A DNA stretch of 64,000 nucleotides from Cyclaneusma minus (Eukaryota; Ascomycota; Leotiomycetes; Marthamycetales; Marthamycetaceae): the NCBI GenBank assembly GCA_037179335.1, contig JAKZHN010000016.1:496001-560000 (forward strand), read 5' to 3'. Below the pieces are notes generated by a model. That model was given only the letters and a program-made list of their open reading frames with translations. It was not told where the DNA came from and searched no databases. Positions within the stretch are counted from its first letter, which is position 1. Each line of letters begins with the position of its first letter. The position numbers were made by a program, and so were the translations under genes. Of the stretch, positions 1 to 14,200 are shown piece after piece.

Positions 1-2588
<2,588 letters not shown>

Positions 2589-3126
2589 TATGGCGTTGGG
2601 TGTGGAAGGTGGAGGAGTGTGACGGTGGAGGTGTTGATTGATGAACAGGAGAGCGGACGCGAAAGGGAAAAGCCAAAGGCAAGATTGACGCGGACGCGTC
2701 AAGTCGCGTAAAGTGCTTGCATGCGCTTGGGCCTCCGGGCGCCCTCTGCGGCATTTGAGCCTGAGACCGTCATTGCCGGACCCTGAGGTCGTCCACCGAT
2801 TATTGACCACCACGGAACCGGGCATACAAAGGACTTCAATGATGCATACAATAATTTGGACTCGAATCAACCTCAAGTTACAAGTACTTTCATCTTTCCA
2901 AGTACTTGCACCCTTCTCAATTATTTGCATCCACCTCAAGTACACTGTACTTGCACCCTTCTCAATTCATCCATCTTCTTCTCACAGTCACTGTCCCCTT
3001 TGGTACAATTTCCAGAACACCACTGTTTTCCTACGCAGTCAATATTTCCATACAACCTTCGCCTATTAGCATCTAGAATATTTTCTTTCCAGCTGTTCCA
3101 GGACCTGAGGTCAACTCAAGCCAAAA
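2589..3126. promoter_or_regulatory. Divergent intergenic region with a 21-bp direct repeat
   Basis: Shared upstream region of MCM6 (leftward) and the DUF4385-like gene (rightward). A 21-bp sequence beginning GTACTTGCACCC occurs identically at 2902-2922 and 2947-2967, and the motif CAAGTAC recurs around 2881-2944. The spacing of some blocks is 19 bp, which recalls the intergenic arrays described elsewhere, but the similarity is weak. No convincing TATA box or gene is seen. Confidence 0.45.
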
Positions 3127-3612
3127 ATGTCTACCTCCAACCCAACTCCCTCAAAGGCCCACCTCATGAGCTACAAAATCGGTCGCGGTGAGACTTCCGT
3201 ATTGACCTACGAGCCCTACAAAAGCATACTCTTACCCCACTGGCGCTTCCGCACCGTCCCCATAGCCCGCGAGTCCTCAGCAACCCTCTGGCAAAAGTTC
3301 CTCGAGTACCATGAGCAGGAAGACTTCGTTGGCATGGACATGACACGCAAGTTCATCCAGATGGGCATGACAAGGGCAAAGAGATATGCGAACTATAAGG
3401 GGGGGAGGAAGTATGTTGATGGAAAAGCCAACGGGAGGCAATTGGAAAAGGGAAAGGAGCATAAGGGGAAGGAGGAGAAGGAGGAGGCGAGCAGGATTTT
3501 TAAGGAGGTGTGGGAGAGGTGCAAAGAGCATCGGGGATATCAGGATTTGAAGGAACGGTTCTTGAAGGAGCAGAAGGAATGGGAGAAGGAGAAACAAGCA
3601 GCGGAAGCTTGA
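3127..3612 (+). CDS. DUF4385-like protein, intronless, 161 aa
   Basis: Single-exon gene. The protein carries the string GRGETSVLTYEPYKS, followed by LPHWRFRT, IARESSATLWQKF, DFVGMDMTRKF and MGMTRAKRYANYKGG. I recognise these as the conserved blocks of the DUF4385 family (residues 20-95), which has no assigned biochemical function and also occurs in bacteria and phages. The remaining 65 residues are a lysine/glutamate-rich charged tail, probably helical. No signal peptide or membrane segment is seen. The ATG context is AAAAATGTC. The family name is from memory; the ORF itself is solid. It converges on the RNase H2 C gene across an intergenic repeat array. Confidence 0.75.
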   Translation: MSTSNPTPSKAHLMSYKIGRGETSVLTYEPYKSILLPHWRFRTVPIARESSATLWQKFLEYHEQEDFVGMDMTRKFIQMGMTRAKRYANYKGGRKYVDGKANGRQLEKGKEHKGKEEKEEASRIFKEVWERCKEHRGYQDLKERFLKEQKEWEKEKQAAEA

Positions 3613-4202
3613 AGCGGCTTTGGAATTTTGGACTGTCGTATGCCGTATTGCGGATTTTCCTTCCCTACGGACTTTCGAGTGATCCGTATTTGAGCACCCG
3701 GGTCCTCAGTAAGACAGTGGGAGGAAAAAAGTATGAATACGGTCTACAGTCTCTGAATAATTGTGAATATTTCAAATAACCAGAAATATTCCCATTAACT
3801 AGGAATATTCCAGGAGCTTTGGACTCCCAAGTGCTTTGGAACATTCCAAGCAGTTGGAAGTATTCCGAGTGACCCCACTGATCTCACCCGTATTCAGACT
3901 TTTTTTATGGCACTATGATCCAGACGTGTACCTGATGGCAGAGTTTCATGAAAGTTGCCAGAACCATCAGCAATTCCCCTACTTCCTCGACTTCCGTTGC
4001 GACGTATCCCCACTTAAAAGAAATTTGAAGTGCCTCAGTCAAGTAAGTTGAAGAGTAAGACCCGTGCCAGAAGAGCGAGTAACCATTTGACCAGCCACAA
4101 TACCATATGAATGACGAACAACGCCGATCCCATAGCGGCCCTTACCATACCCCAAACGCCATGCAATGCCATCAATTTAGAGCTCCGTGTGCGAACATAG
4201 GC
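3613..4202. other. Convergent intergenic region holding a 19-bp repeat array
   Basis: Lies between the 3' ends of the DUF4385-like gene and RNH2C. Apart from the array at 3769-3875, annotated separately, it contains AT-rich 3'-UTR-like sequence and no supportable gene. Confidence 0.5.
3769..3875. repeat. Intergenic array of 19-bp dyad-like units (array B)
   Basis: Consecutive degenerate units start at 3769, 3788, 3807, 3826 (17 bp), 3843 and 3862. Typical units are ATTCCCATTAACTAGGAAT and ATTCCAAGCAGTTGGAAGT; each is an imperfect inverted repeat of the form TTCCAAGT-N-ACTTGGAA, and unit junctions create GGAATATTCC palindromes. The first three units match, in the same order, those at 16143-16180, so the two arrays are related copies. 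Confidence 0.75.
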
Positions 4203-4753
4203 TCATCGCTCACCGTTCTCCGCAATATCATCACCGTGGGAATGTATCTGCCATGCATCAGTATACATAGTACATGTAGATAAGCTAAAAAGATCGTCAC
4301 TAACCTGCTCGGCAAAAGAAATCCACTCCTCGACCCCCCTCACATACGGATCCGCCAAGTCGTCCGGCCTCGCCTCATGGCCCCAGACCACGATCTCGTC
4401 AAACTCAGCAAGCTCCTCCACAACGACTACTTTCTCTTCCTCCGCGTCTTCGAGTACTCGTTCTGTTTGCGACAGCACAAGGCCTTTGTAGGCTTTCGGA
4501 ATCTTCACCGTCTTGCCATTCAGTTTCCGGCCGCGGAAATGGGATATCGATTTGCCATCTATTTGGACACACAATGAGTCAGTGTCGAGGACGACGGGAG
4601 TCTTGTGTGCTCACTTTGCGGGTCAGACTGCGGTGCCCAGTATCTGGAAGACGCGTTGGCAGGGCCAGCGTGGTTGATGCGGCAAGGAAGGAGGTTTGGG
4701 AGGCATTTGCTGTTCTGGCGGGTTTTGCCCTTCTGGATCGCGAGCGCTGCCAT
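4203..4753 (-). CDS. RNH203: Ribonuclease H2 subunit C (RNH203-type)
   Basis: Non-catalytic subunit of the RNase H2 heterotrimer, which removes ribonucleotides and RNA:DNA hybrids in the nucleus. The 145-aa model begins MAALAIQKGK and has two introns, 4559-4614 and 4248-4304. Family hallmarks are LLPCRINHAGPAN with RYWAP near the N-terminus, then GRKLNGKTVKIP, KGLVL, FDEIVVWGHEA and the terminal EEWISFAEQ-IHSH. The second intron is 57 bp, stop-free and a multiple of three, with donor GTTAGT and branch TACTGAT. I call it an intron because its removal restores the expected WISFAEQIHS ending. Retention would insert 19 residues. Confidence 0.88.
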
Positions 4754-5838
4754 TGTGATTTATCCCGACAGAGTGTACTTCGATGGTGAAGCCGCGTCTG
4801 GCGACAAATTAAAGTACCCCCGCAACGCGTAAGAACGCGTTTCCCGGCATGGCTGGTCCAACGCGAACTCTCCCACGGCCCGCGCACGGTCAGACGGTGC
4901 ACGTTGTGGTGTAACAGGTTAAACTTCCGGACCGTTATAGAGCTTTCAGATGCTTGCCCCAGGACCATATCTAATCAATCGGCGACCAGCCTTTCATTCG
5001 ACTTGCCACTTGCGGCTCGGAGACCTGGAGACGAAAACCTAGCTTCGGGATCCCATGCGCCGGATGGATGCAGGTGGCTCGGGGTCTGAGACGCGGAGAA
5101 TAAAAAAGTGTTGATGTCATTGATTACTCGAAACAGTCAATGCTCGGTGGAGATGGTCCTCCTCGAATCGTCCAATGTGGAATTACTAAGCAGTAGTATT
5201 AGCTTCGCGGCTGAATGCGGGCCATCACATCCACGTCCGAGCAACTTGCAACATCGTCCAAGCTAGTGTTCTATCACATTCCAGTCCTACACCAGACATC
5301 AGTCAAATGCCCTTGAAACCTTATCGTATTCGTGTTGTATGGAGCAAGAAACAACGACTGGAAAGAGCTAACCATCGGGCAAGTAGCTGTTCCGATTCAG
5401 AATTCCAGCATCTGGAATCTAGATGCCCCCCTCGACTCACGAACATGCTAGACCGGAAACGTATTAACCCAATGCATACATCCCTGCTACATACTCCTAC
5501 AGAAATGTGTTCGAGCGTATCATGATCCTGTGCCTGGCCGCCGTCGCCGGCAAGACGAATCGCCGAAAGTCGATCGCTCTTTCTTTTGTCCACATCTTTT
5601 CCTTCCCTGCCTTCGTTGCTTCTTTCTCATCATTGCTTCTCGTCACCCCAACTGCTCACTCGCTTCAGTCCGAACAAGACGATAGAGACCTCTGTGGAAG
5701 ATCCTATATTTCGGCTTTCTTCTCAACTTGTGAACAGCTTGCCCGAGTTGCGCAAAGTCTCGAAAACACCGTCCGTTGGAGAACCCGTGATTTCGGGCAC
5801 GGCGCAGTACACAGGCATCCCGCCAACATCGCGCCACC
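4754..5838. promoter_or_regulatory. Divergent intergenic region, RNH2C / CFA-synthase-like
   Basis: About 1.1 kb between the two start codons. I see no gene with coding character, no repeat array and no clear TATA box. A pyrimidine-rich stretch (5575-5660) precedes the rightward gene and is probably its transcription start region. The short ORFs here have no recognisable content. Confidence 0.4.
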
Positions 5839-7357
5839 ATGTCTTCCTACCTCCCCGCTGCCGTCAAGCAGCCCATTTCCTATACGGCCGACCTCGTCCG
5901 ACGTACCCTTGGAAGCGTTTCTTGGGGCCCCGCGCTTAGTGTATCCAAGTCGGCGGTGACAACTTTATTCGCGCGAATTGAGAATGGCTCTCTCGTGGTC
6001 ATAGACGAAGCTATGGGAACAACCGAGTACTATGGCCAGCAGATATCAGAGGAGGCAAAGAGCGGCTGTAGGGGTTCCGGTGTAGTCACACTGAGAATCA
6101 GAAAAGAGACCTTCTGGGTCCGGCTGGCTTTGTTCGCCGACATGGGTTTTGCGGAGTCGTATATGCTAGGCGAAATGGACTGTGACGACCTGACCAGCTT
6201 CTTCCAGGTACGATTAGACAAATTGAGCCTCTTCCGAGCTCGCCCTCTGCTAGACGTGTAATGACTAAAGGAAATAGCTTTTTATCAACAACCGTGAGCA
6301 ATTGGGCAATGCAACGACCTTGGCCTCCTCCATTGCCTCGACCATTACCGGTCTCGCCAGAAGCACGAATACTTTGTCCAACTCGCTCCTAAACGTCTCG
6401 GCTCATTACGACATCAGCAATGAAATGTTTGCCGCTTTTCTGTCTGAGGACATGACATATTCCTGTGCGATATGGGACAAGTCGAAAGAGAACCAGCTAG
6501 GCGAAAGCCTGGAGGCAGCTCAGATGACCAAGCTTTTGCGATTCATCGATGGCGCGCATATCAAGCCAACCGATCACGTACTGGAGATCGGGACTGGCTG
6601 GGGCTCCTTCGCAATTGAAGCTGTGCGGCGAACGGGATGTCGCGTGACGTCTCTCACTCTATCCATCGAGCAGAAAGCATTGGCAGAGAAAAGAATAGCC
6701 GCCGCAGGATTCACGGACAATATCGAGGTCATGTTGAAGGACTATAGGGCACTGCCACCGCCAAAGGTACCCTTTGACAAGGTCGTTTCGATCGAGATGC
6801 TGGAAGCCGTAGGCGCAGAATACCTCGAGACATATTTCTCCACAGTTCACAAGTTGCTAAAGGAAGATGGCGGTATTGCCATGTTTCAATGCATCACCAT
6901 GCCAGAGTCGAGATATGAGGCCTATGCCAGAGGAGAAGATTTCATCCGGAAATATATCTTTCCCGGTGGCCACCTCCCGTCTATTAGCCAACTCGTGACC
7001 AATGTCAGCAAGGGTTCCGAGGGCACTTTAGTCGTCGAGAGGATCGAGAATATTGGGGGGCACTATGCAAAAACACTGAGACTTTGGCGAGAAAAGTTTA
7101 TGCAAAACTTTGATGCTCGAATCCGTCCGGCCTTGCTGTATGAGCACGCATCAATGGGTGAGAAGGAAGTCGAGGTGTTCAGGAGAAAGTGGGAGGTGAG
7201 TCGACGTGATTACCACGCGAAGTAAGCGAAGCTAATCGAGAGACAGTATTATTTCGCTTACTGCGAAGCTGGGTTTGCCACAAAGACCCTGGGAGATGTG
7301 ATAATCACAGTCGGTCGCGAAGGCGCTTTGGAGTTGATGGAGGGTATACCCCTTTGA
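5839..7357 (+). CDS. Cyclopropane-fatty-acyl-phospholipid synthase-like methyltransferase
   Basis: SAM-dependent enzyme of the CFA/mycolic-acid-cyclopropane-synthase family. These transfer a methylene or methyl group to double bonds of lipid acyl chains. The 465-aa model starts at GCCACCATGTC and has introns 6208-6277 and 7196-7246. The N-terminal domain (to about residue 130) carries VTLRIRKETFWVRLALF and FAESYMLGEMDCDDL. The catalytic domain shows SAM motif I VLEIGTGWGSFAIEA, the signature LTLSIEQ, VVSIEMLEAVG with the conserved acidic residues, FIRKYIFPGGHLPS, and the C-terminal YYFAYCEAGF. No membrane helix is evident. The exact lipid substrate cannot be read from sequence; fungal relatives include CFA synthases and other lipid methyltransferases. 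A relic of a more distant family member lies 3.3 kb downstream. Confidence 0.88.
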
Positions 7358-7558
7358 AAGGTGTTCGGTTGGCTATCACATAGAGCCGCCATGGTCTTGA
7401 AGCATTTGTATCTAGAGGCTGTTTCTTTTTCTGGTCGAAACTACGAGCGTCGGCGTGGAAGCGGATATGTAAATGCTTTTTAGACGGCCATCGCCACTCG
7501 TCCACCACTTTGCCAACAAATATTACCGAGTTAAGCCCCGTGGATTGTCCGAAGTCCA

Positions 7559-8497
7559 TCATCTTTTGTTCTTCTTTTTCTTCTTCTTCGGTCTTGATGC
7601 CTGCCCAGCGCCGTTGGCCGTGGGCTTTTGCGGGAAGCGCTGCGCGTGCTCAAGATCGAAGCCTTCCTTGTATCTGCGGAACAACAGCATGGTGGCACGA
7701 GCATCTTCGATACTAGAATGCTCGCCAGACTGAATCTCGATGCCTAGCACTTCCTTCGCCAGCGTTTGCAGTTTCGGGGTCTTTCCGGCGCCGAATTTTG
7801 GATTTCGAAAACCAGAGAACTTGGAGGTGTCCCGAATGTCAATCTTCGGATGGCTAAGAAACAGGACTTCGAGGTCATTCTTTACGGCATGTCCGACGAG
7901 TATTCGATCCTTGAGAATGTTGGTGATATCCTTTTGCACGTCTTCGAAAGATCTTGCCGTAGCCATGTGTTTTGGGGAAACGCCGCTGTATTTGGTCCTC
8001 CAGTCGGTCACAAACTCCTTGGGTCGTACAAAGGAATCGTAAAGCAGAGCGCCATGGAAATTGACGACACTGACGCGGGCTAGAACCGAACGGTCTTCTT
8101 CTCCGCCAACGCCGACCATCTCACAATCCATAGCCACGTATTTGCCGGCCTCAACGCCGGGATACAGACGGCCGTTGATTTCCTCGGGCCCCGATGGTTT
8201 TACAGTCGTGTCTTTCGGCTGCACGCCATATGCTTCGGTCAAGTCTCGGACGGATATATCATTGTCTTGAGCCCAAAGAGCCAGCGATGCCGAGGACTTT
8301 GTCGGCGGGGCTTCTGCGGTGGGAGTGCTCTGCATCAGGCCCATTTTCGGCTTCTTGCTCTCCGGCCGATCGGGAGGTTGTTCGGTGGGATTGCGCTTGC
8401 GCTTCGTGGAGGTAGTTGCGGCGGTCTTGGGGGATGGATCGTTCTTTTTGAGAGTGGCCTGAAGCTTCTTCCAATTCTCCGACAACATGGGAGCCAT
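7559..8497 (-). CDS. REX4: RNA exonuclease 4 (REX4), DEDDh 3'-5' exonuclease
   Basis: Intronless 312-aa protein of the REX4 family, nucleolar exonucleases linked to pre-rRNA processing. Residues 1-85 are a basic, low-complexity tail with a KRKRNP nuclear-signal-like stretch. The exonuclease domain starts near residue 118 with VAMDCEMVGVG (catalytic D and E). It continues through VSVVNFHGALLYDSFVRP, GHAVKNDLEVL (third acidic residue) and GEHSSIEDARATM (catalytic H and D). The C-terminus ends in a lysine run (PKKKKKKNKR), probably a nucleolar signal. It is divergent from ESA1 with 293 bp between start codons. Confidence 0.93.
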   Translation of the reverse strand: MAPMLSENWKKLQATLKKNDPSPKTAATTSTKRKRNPTEQPPDRPESKKPKMGLMQSTPTAEAPPTKSSASLALWAQDNDISVRDLTEAYGVQPKDTTVKPSGPEEINGRLYPGVEAGKYVAMDCEMVGVGGEEDRSVLARVSVVNFHGALLYDSFVRPKEFVTDWRTKYSGVSPKHMATARSFEDVQKDITNILKDRILVGHAVKNDLEVLFLSHPKIDIRDTSKFSGFRNPKFGAGKTPKLQTLAKEVLGIEIQSGEHSSIEDARATMLLFRRYKEGFDLEHAQRFPQKPTANGAGQASRPKKKKKKNKR

Positions 8498-8790
8498 ATT
8501 CTTAAGTCAACAGATCATGGTTAGGGATCGGCGGTCAATGGATTGGGCGACGTGAGAGTCGGAGGACGAAATTTGGCGTGGTGTCCACGTCTCAGAGGCT
8601 TCGGAAGTTCGATGTTGCAGATTGCTGTATTTCTATCGTGGCGGGACTTCCCGCAGGCCTATCTCTGTCAGCCTCGGCCAACAGCCTCGTCGCAAGCCAT
8701 AGGATTCCAAGCGTGATCCGCCCGCCATCATCCGTCACCACGCTCGCCCGCCGTCCGTACTTATCCAGCTTGAGCGCCCGCATCTTCATT

Positions 8791-10353
8791 ATGGCGTCCG
8801 GCGCGCAGGGCCATGATCCGGTCGTGGGCTCTGCAGTCCCGCGACAAAAAGGACGCGCGACGTTGGAGACTCTCAGTATAGGATGCATTGCCATGGTGCA
8901 GAAAGATGGCCAGGCACGGCGCGCTGAGATTCTCAGTATCAAGGAAACAAAGAGTGGCAAGCAGTTCTACTGCAACTTCGACAATTACAACAAGCGTCTG
9001 GATGAATGGGTGCCAGCTGCGCGCATCGATTTCGATCAGGACGTCGAGTGGCCAAATCCAGAGAAGGAGAAGGAGAAGAAGGAAGCCAAGAAGTCGGCGC
9101 CATCCAAATCCACCAAGAATGTGTCAAAGAAGGCCCAGAAGCGCCCAACAACTCAGGCCCAGACGAGGGAGGGTTCCCTGGCCTCGGAGGGGAGTCCATC
9201 GCGCCGTAGGTGTCCACTACCCCGACGAACAGGACTGCGCTAACAAGACCAAGCAGCTGTCGATTCTTTTCCCGATCCTAATTTGCACAAAGACCAAGAC
9301 TTCGATGGCGATGACCTTATGCTGGATGCTGATGAGACGCCAGGACCCGATCATGCCGAAGACCACAATGGTCCCTCCAAAGCGGAGATGCTCAAGACTG
9401 GGGAGCCTTTCAAGTTCAATGAGAAGAAGGAGATCGAGAAGCTGCGCACTGGAGGTTCCATGACACAAAACCCGGCCGAAATCTCGCGGATACGGAACAT
9501 CTCCAAGGTTCAATTCGGAAAATACGAACTGCATCCTTGGTACTATTCGCCGTACCCCGAGGAATTCACCCACGAGGACATTATGTACATATGCGAGTTT
9601 TGCCTGTCTTACTTCGGGGATCAGAAGTCTTTCAGCCGCCACCGACAGAAGTGCACCATGCAACATCCTCCAGGAAACGAAATTTACAGAGACGATTATG
9701 TGTCGTTCTTCGAGATAGATGGGAAGCGACAGAGAACATGGTCGAGGAACCTATGTCTGCTGTCCAAAATGTTTCTCGACCACAAAACCCTCTACTATGA
9801 TGTCGATCCCTTTCTTTTCTACGTTATGACAAGCCGCGACGAGAAGGGCTTTCATTTAGTTGGATACTTCTCCAAAGAGAAAGAGAGTGCCGACGGCTAC
9901 AACGTCGCTTGTATTCTGACACTTCCCCAGTACCAACGCAAAGGCTACGGCCGACTGCTCATTCAGTTCTCTTACGAGCTCTCCAAGATCGAAGGCAAGG
10001 TCGGCTCCCCCGAAAAACCGTTATCAGATCTCGGTCTTCTCAGTTATCATCAATACTGGCTCGAGAACGTCATGGATCAACTGCTTAGTGCCACCGAGAG
10101 TGGCGAAAAGCTCAGCCAAGACGCTCTGGCAGGTCATCTGGGAATGACTCTTGTGGATCTTAACATCATCTTGGACCGATACAAAATGAAGCACTACCAC
10201 AAAGGAGAGCATAAGATCATTATACCGCAAGACCTTGTTGAGCAGCATAAGGCTAAGAAGGAAAAGGAGAAAATCAAACCGAAGCGAGTGCTGGACCCTG
10301 CGTTGATCCAATGGAAACCGCCTAATGTAGGCAACAGAACCTGGGGCTGGTAA
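8791..10353 (+). CDS. ESA1: MYST histone acetyltransferase ESA1 (NuA4 catalytic subunit)
   Basis: Acetylates histone H4 and H2A within NuA4. The 503-aa model begins [10 protein letters not shown] and has one intron, 9206-9256 (donor GTAGGT, branch GCTAAC). An in-frame open region continues upstream of this ATG, but the chosen start fits the family. Domains in order: chromo barrel (about residues 25-85, [16 protein letters not shown]), a low-complexity basic linker, the MYST C2HC finger (CEFCLSYF...HRQKC), the catalytic cysteine in [12 protein letters not shown], the acetyl-CoA loop [10 protein letters not shown], the general-base region [10 protein letters not shown], and a C-terminal end in NRTWGW. 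All catalytic elements are intact. Confidence 0.95.
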
Positions 10354-10685
10354 ATTACTGCTTTATCGCGGCGTTGGGACGGCACTTGAACTGGTGGGGG
10401 GCCCACGGGGTATGCGGGGGGCGTTTGTGGCAAAAGGAAATCATGTAATTCCAGGGTGGCAGCTCTTGCAACTGTGAAAGTCTGCCTACAGACTACAGTG
10501 GGACGACAGAGGCTGTGTACGGGCTGCATTGGGAAAGAAACGAAGATGGACGTTCCTGGTTGGGTTTAGCTCAGTTTATTCCGATCTGGAAACTCCAGAG
10601 GCGACTTAGCATGATCCTAGAGATGTTCCAAGTCGTGCGATACCGAGGCCATGAAACCCAGACATTCTAAGCCCCAAGCTTATGC
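10354..10685. other. Intergenic, ESA1 3' flank
   Basis: About 330 bp between the ESA1 stop and the methyltransferase relic. Beyond G-rich 3'-UTR-like sequence I see nothing that supports a feature. Confidence 0.3.
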
Positions 10686-11115
10686 TTAGGATCCAGCCTT
10701 TTCAAACAGATAATGTGAGACTCCCCATGTATCACCGCCTTCATAAGCACACAACTCGGCGCACGCCATGTAGAAGACCTGCCATCTGTAGTACCACTTC
10801 AACGCATCCTTCTCACCATACGTCGCAAGTCGTAACGTCTCAGCCAAATGGGGCATAATCTCCTTGTGCGAGGCTGTCATTTTAGCAAGCCAGTCCTGCG
10901 GAAGTCAGTATCAAAGCAACGATGCAGGTGCGCGCCAATCAATTGAGAAAACCCTCTGATTTTCTGCATTATGATTAAACCATTCGCTAAGTGAAAGTCT
11001 CATGGTCAGGCGAGTCTTACTGTCTTTTTTTTGTTATTGGAAATTACTCAATCGCTCAGTACCCACCTGATAGCAGCTGACAGATGGAGGAAGAGGATCT
11101 GTGTGCGGCCTGCAG
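10686..11115 (-). pseudogene. Truncated relic of a CFA/coclaurine-N-methyltransferase-like gene
   Basis: Only the C-terminal end of a SAM methyltransferase is left. The last exon (10686 to about 10898, preceded by an acceptor CGCAG) reads DWLAKMTASHKE, then YYRWQVFYMACAELCAYEGG and DTWGVSHYLFEK. This is the typical ending of the CFA-like/coclaurine N-methyltransferase-like family. About 170 bp upstream a donor-like GTGGGT at 11066 follows a stretch reading PPSVSCYQ in compatible phase, which could be one more exon remnant. No SAM-binding domain exists between there and the neighbouring ATPase gene, so at least three quarters of the protein is missing. It is distinct in sequence from the intact gene at 5839. 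Confidence 0.7.
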
Positions 11116-11252
11116 ATTCAGCAACTTCCAAACACAATCTTCTTCGAGGACCCGAGTGTACTTGATTTTTTTCTAATCTACCTAAAAGTCTTCCTTGCTA
11201 AGAAACGACGGAACCATTTGTTCTTTATTAGACCCATTTTGCAACTCCAGCA

Positions 11253-14200
11253 CTACGTCTGAGCCCGCATCTCGTCCAGCAGAATTTTGTACTGCTTGCG
11301 CTGCTTGCCCTTCCCTGACACACGCTGTTTGGCATGTCCAACAAATTTCGCAAGCCGCGGCAGCAAGTACTTCTCCCCGGTCCAGGCAAGTCCGAGGTAG
11401 CCGAGCCCGAGTACCAGAATAAACACCCTGAAGTCCAGCGCCATGTTCGTCAGTTGCATGAATTTGACGAGCCATTTGGCAGGGTCAAATAGCATATAAA
11501 GCAAGAAAAGCAAGGCCGTGACAATGGTGACCACGAAAGGTACTATGCGATGTCAGATAGATATACAATTGGAGGGGAAGAGATCTTACCATTGCTCGAC
11601 ATCTCTTGCCGGAACGGAGGCCCAACGCTCAGGACAATACCGGAGAATATGTACTCAAAGCACGACACCAGGAACAGGACTGTGTTTTCCGAGTTTTGGA
11701 TGTTCGACTTGTTCTTGTCTAGATGAGGAGGCTGGAACCAAGGCTGTCTCCGAACAGCCTGGAAAGCCACGGCCTGAATCAAGATGCAGATCACAATCTG
11801 GCCCAGCAATGGCGTCAATACCTTGCGCGAGACGAGGTTTGCGGTTGGTCGCTTGCGGGAAAGAACGGGATATGGCTCGGTCCAGCCCATGAATATCGCG
11901 ATGGGGAGAATCAAAGCCAAATCGATGAAAAGGAACTGGAAGTCGCCCAAGTTGGATGCCGAAGCATAGAGGAAGCTGACGGAAGTGAATTGGATAGCAG
12001 AGTACAGACTCATGTACTTGAAGCAACTGAAACTTGTCACCAAAGCTGCCCGTCCTTCTCGAATCACCTCTGGCACACAAGTGATATCAAACACGCGGCT
12101 TGTGAAGGGAGCGGCTACCGATGCTTCGGCTTCCGAGAGAGAGATTCCTACATCTGCAGCTTTGAGAGCACCGCAGTCGTTTGCACCGTCTCCACAGAAG
12201 CCGCAACAGTAGTCAATGCTCTGCAGCTTCTCAACTAACTCGTGCTTTTCGTCAGGGGACATCCTGGCGAACACCTGGCCACGCACCAGCATTTTACGCA
12301 GGACATCCTCGGGAGCGAAGTCAATAATCCAGCGAAACGCATCGCCACTGACCGCCAGCGAGTAGTTTCGGAGGTTAGAGATGTCGTAAGGAAGCGAGGC
12401 GTCTCCTTCGACTGGTGGTGGGAGTGGTGTCAGTAATCGGTCGTCGAGTTGATAGATGCTGTTATCTATGCTTTCCCAGCTGAGCTTTGCTTTAGGATCT
12501 GAAGAGTCTCCCTCCGCAAAATGAGGTACAAAGCAGTGTGCATTCTTGTCAATAAGATTGCACTCTCTGGCAACACTCACGGCCGTCAAGATGTTGTCGC
12601 CGGTACACATAACTTTCCGAATCCCCGCCTCAGATAGCTCCTCAAGCACACCCGCTGTAGTAGGCTTGAGCTTGTTCTCGAAGATAATAAAGCCGATGAA
12701 ATCAAGCTCCGATTCGGCCTCGTCCCGCTTCATCTTCTGCACTTTGAGCCAACTGAGTTTCGGTATATGTTTGACAGCACAGGCAATGACTCTGTATCCC
12801 CTATGAGTGTAATGAGCGAGCAGCTCCTCATAGTCCGTCGGGAAACTGGAGGCACGGCAGATATCTTTCATGCATTCAGGTGCTCCTTTCACATACACGT
12901 CGCCGCCTTGAGAGCCAAAATTGCGCACAATTACACTCGCCCTTCGCAGCTGAGAGACGAACTCAAATTGCCTCAAGACTCCGAGCTCGATTGGCGAGTT
13001 TGTACTTTGATTTTGGTCGTCGTCGAGGTCAAAGGTGAGCTCCGGTGGCGGGCGTGCAGTTGATGGCGTCAAACTGTTCTGATCGTCTTCTTCCGCATCT
13101 CCTGACCTCTGTTGTCCCTCTTCGAACGACCAACCAGTGAACTCGAACATCTTGAGATCGAGAGGGTCCCCTACAAGCTCCCCTTCCACCTCGCGGAGGG
13201 CATGACACGTCGCCATCGTATATAAAATAGCTTTATGGGAGTCGTACTCTTTGGTGGGATCCCGCTCATATGACGCACCAGGAAGCAGAGACCGAGCGTC
13301 CGAGAAGAGCTCACTAAAGCGATTAGCAGGCCTCTCTGCTACGCGTATTCCCAAAACATCAAGCCCCTCTTCTGTTAGTGTTCCTGTTTTGTCGAAGCAC
13401 ATGATGTCCAATTTCCCTCCTACATTGACTCGCTGAGGGCTGATGCAGAAGACTTGCTTTTTCTTGAGTCTTGCGAGCGCGAAATTGGTCCCAATCGTGA
13501 GAGTCGCCGGCAGAGCTGGTGGCACTACGATTGTGATCAAGTCCAGGGCCCGGACAACAATCAGATGCCAGGCCAACTTCAAGCGCACAAAGTTCACGAA
13601 AGAGGCAACAAACCCAATCATCGCAATGCCACCCATCACCGATATATAGCGGAATGAGTCTCGGTAGAATTTGAATCCGGACGGCTTTGGAAAGAGCATA
13701 GACCGAACTAGAGCCCCTTTTGTTGTGTTGAAGCCGGTCCTAAGAACCATGGCTAATGCTGCAGCCTCATCGTCTTTGTCGTCCTGAGGGCGACGGGCTC
13801 GAATAATCTTGGTGCCACAGAACAAAAGATATCTGGCGAGTTCAGGAGCAATGGACGTTGCGGCAAGATCAAGCATCTCAAGAGCTTCGTCTGTTGCCGG
13901 GACTTTGGAGACTGGCACAGATTCACCTATGGCGGGTCAGTATTGGGTTTCTTCAATAAGGTCCATGGCACACTGACCGGTCAACATGCTCTCGTTAACT
14001 ATGCAGTCCCCGGTAAGCAGAAGACTGTCGCATGGTAGCTGAGTAAGTGCCGGGTCTGTGATTTCGTACACATCTCCCGGTACAAGTTCGCTGGATGCTA
14101 CAGATCGCCCTTCGAAATTGGTTAGCCCCTGACTCAATAGGATGGAATAGTTGGGTCTTACAGAAGCCATTCCGTAATACCCTAATATCACATTCGAACC

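Noticed and set aside
3780..3870. Possible heat-shock-element cluster, because GAATATTC motifs recur
   Set aside because: The GAAnnTTC pattern falls at unit junctions of the 19-bp repeat and is not kept in the other arrays; the repeat explains it better.
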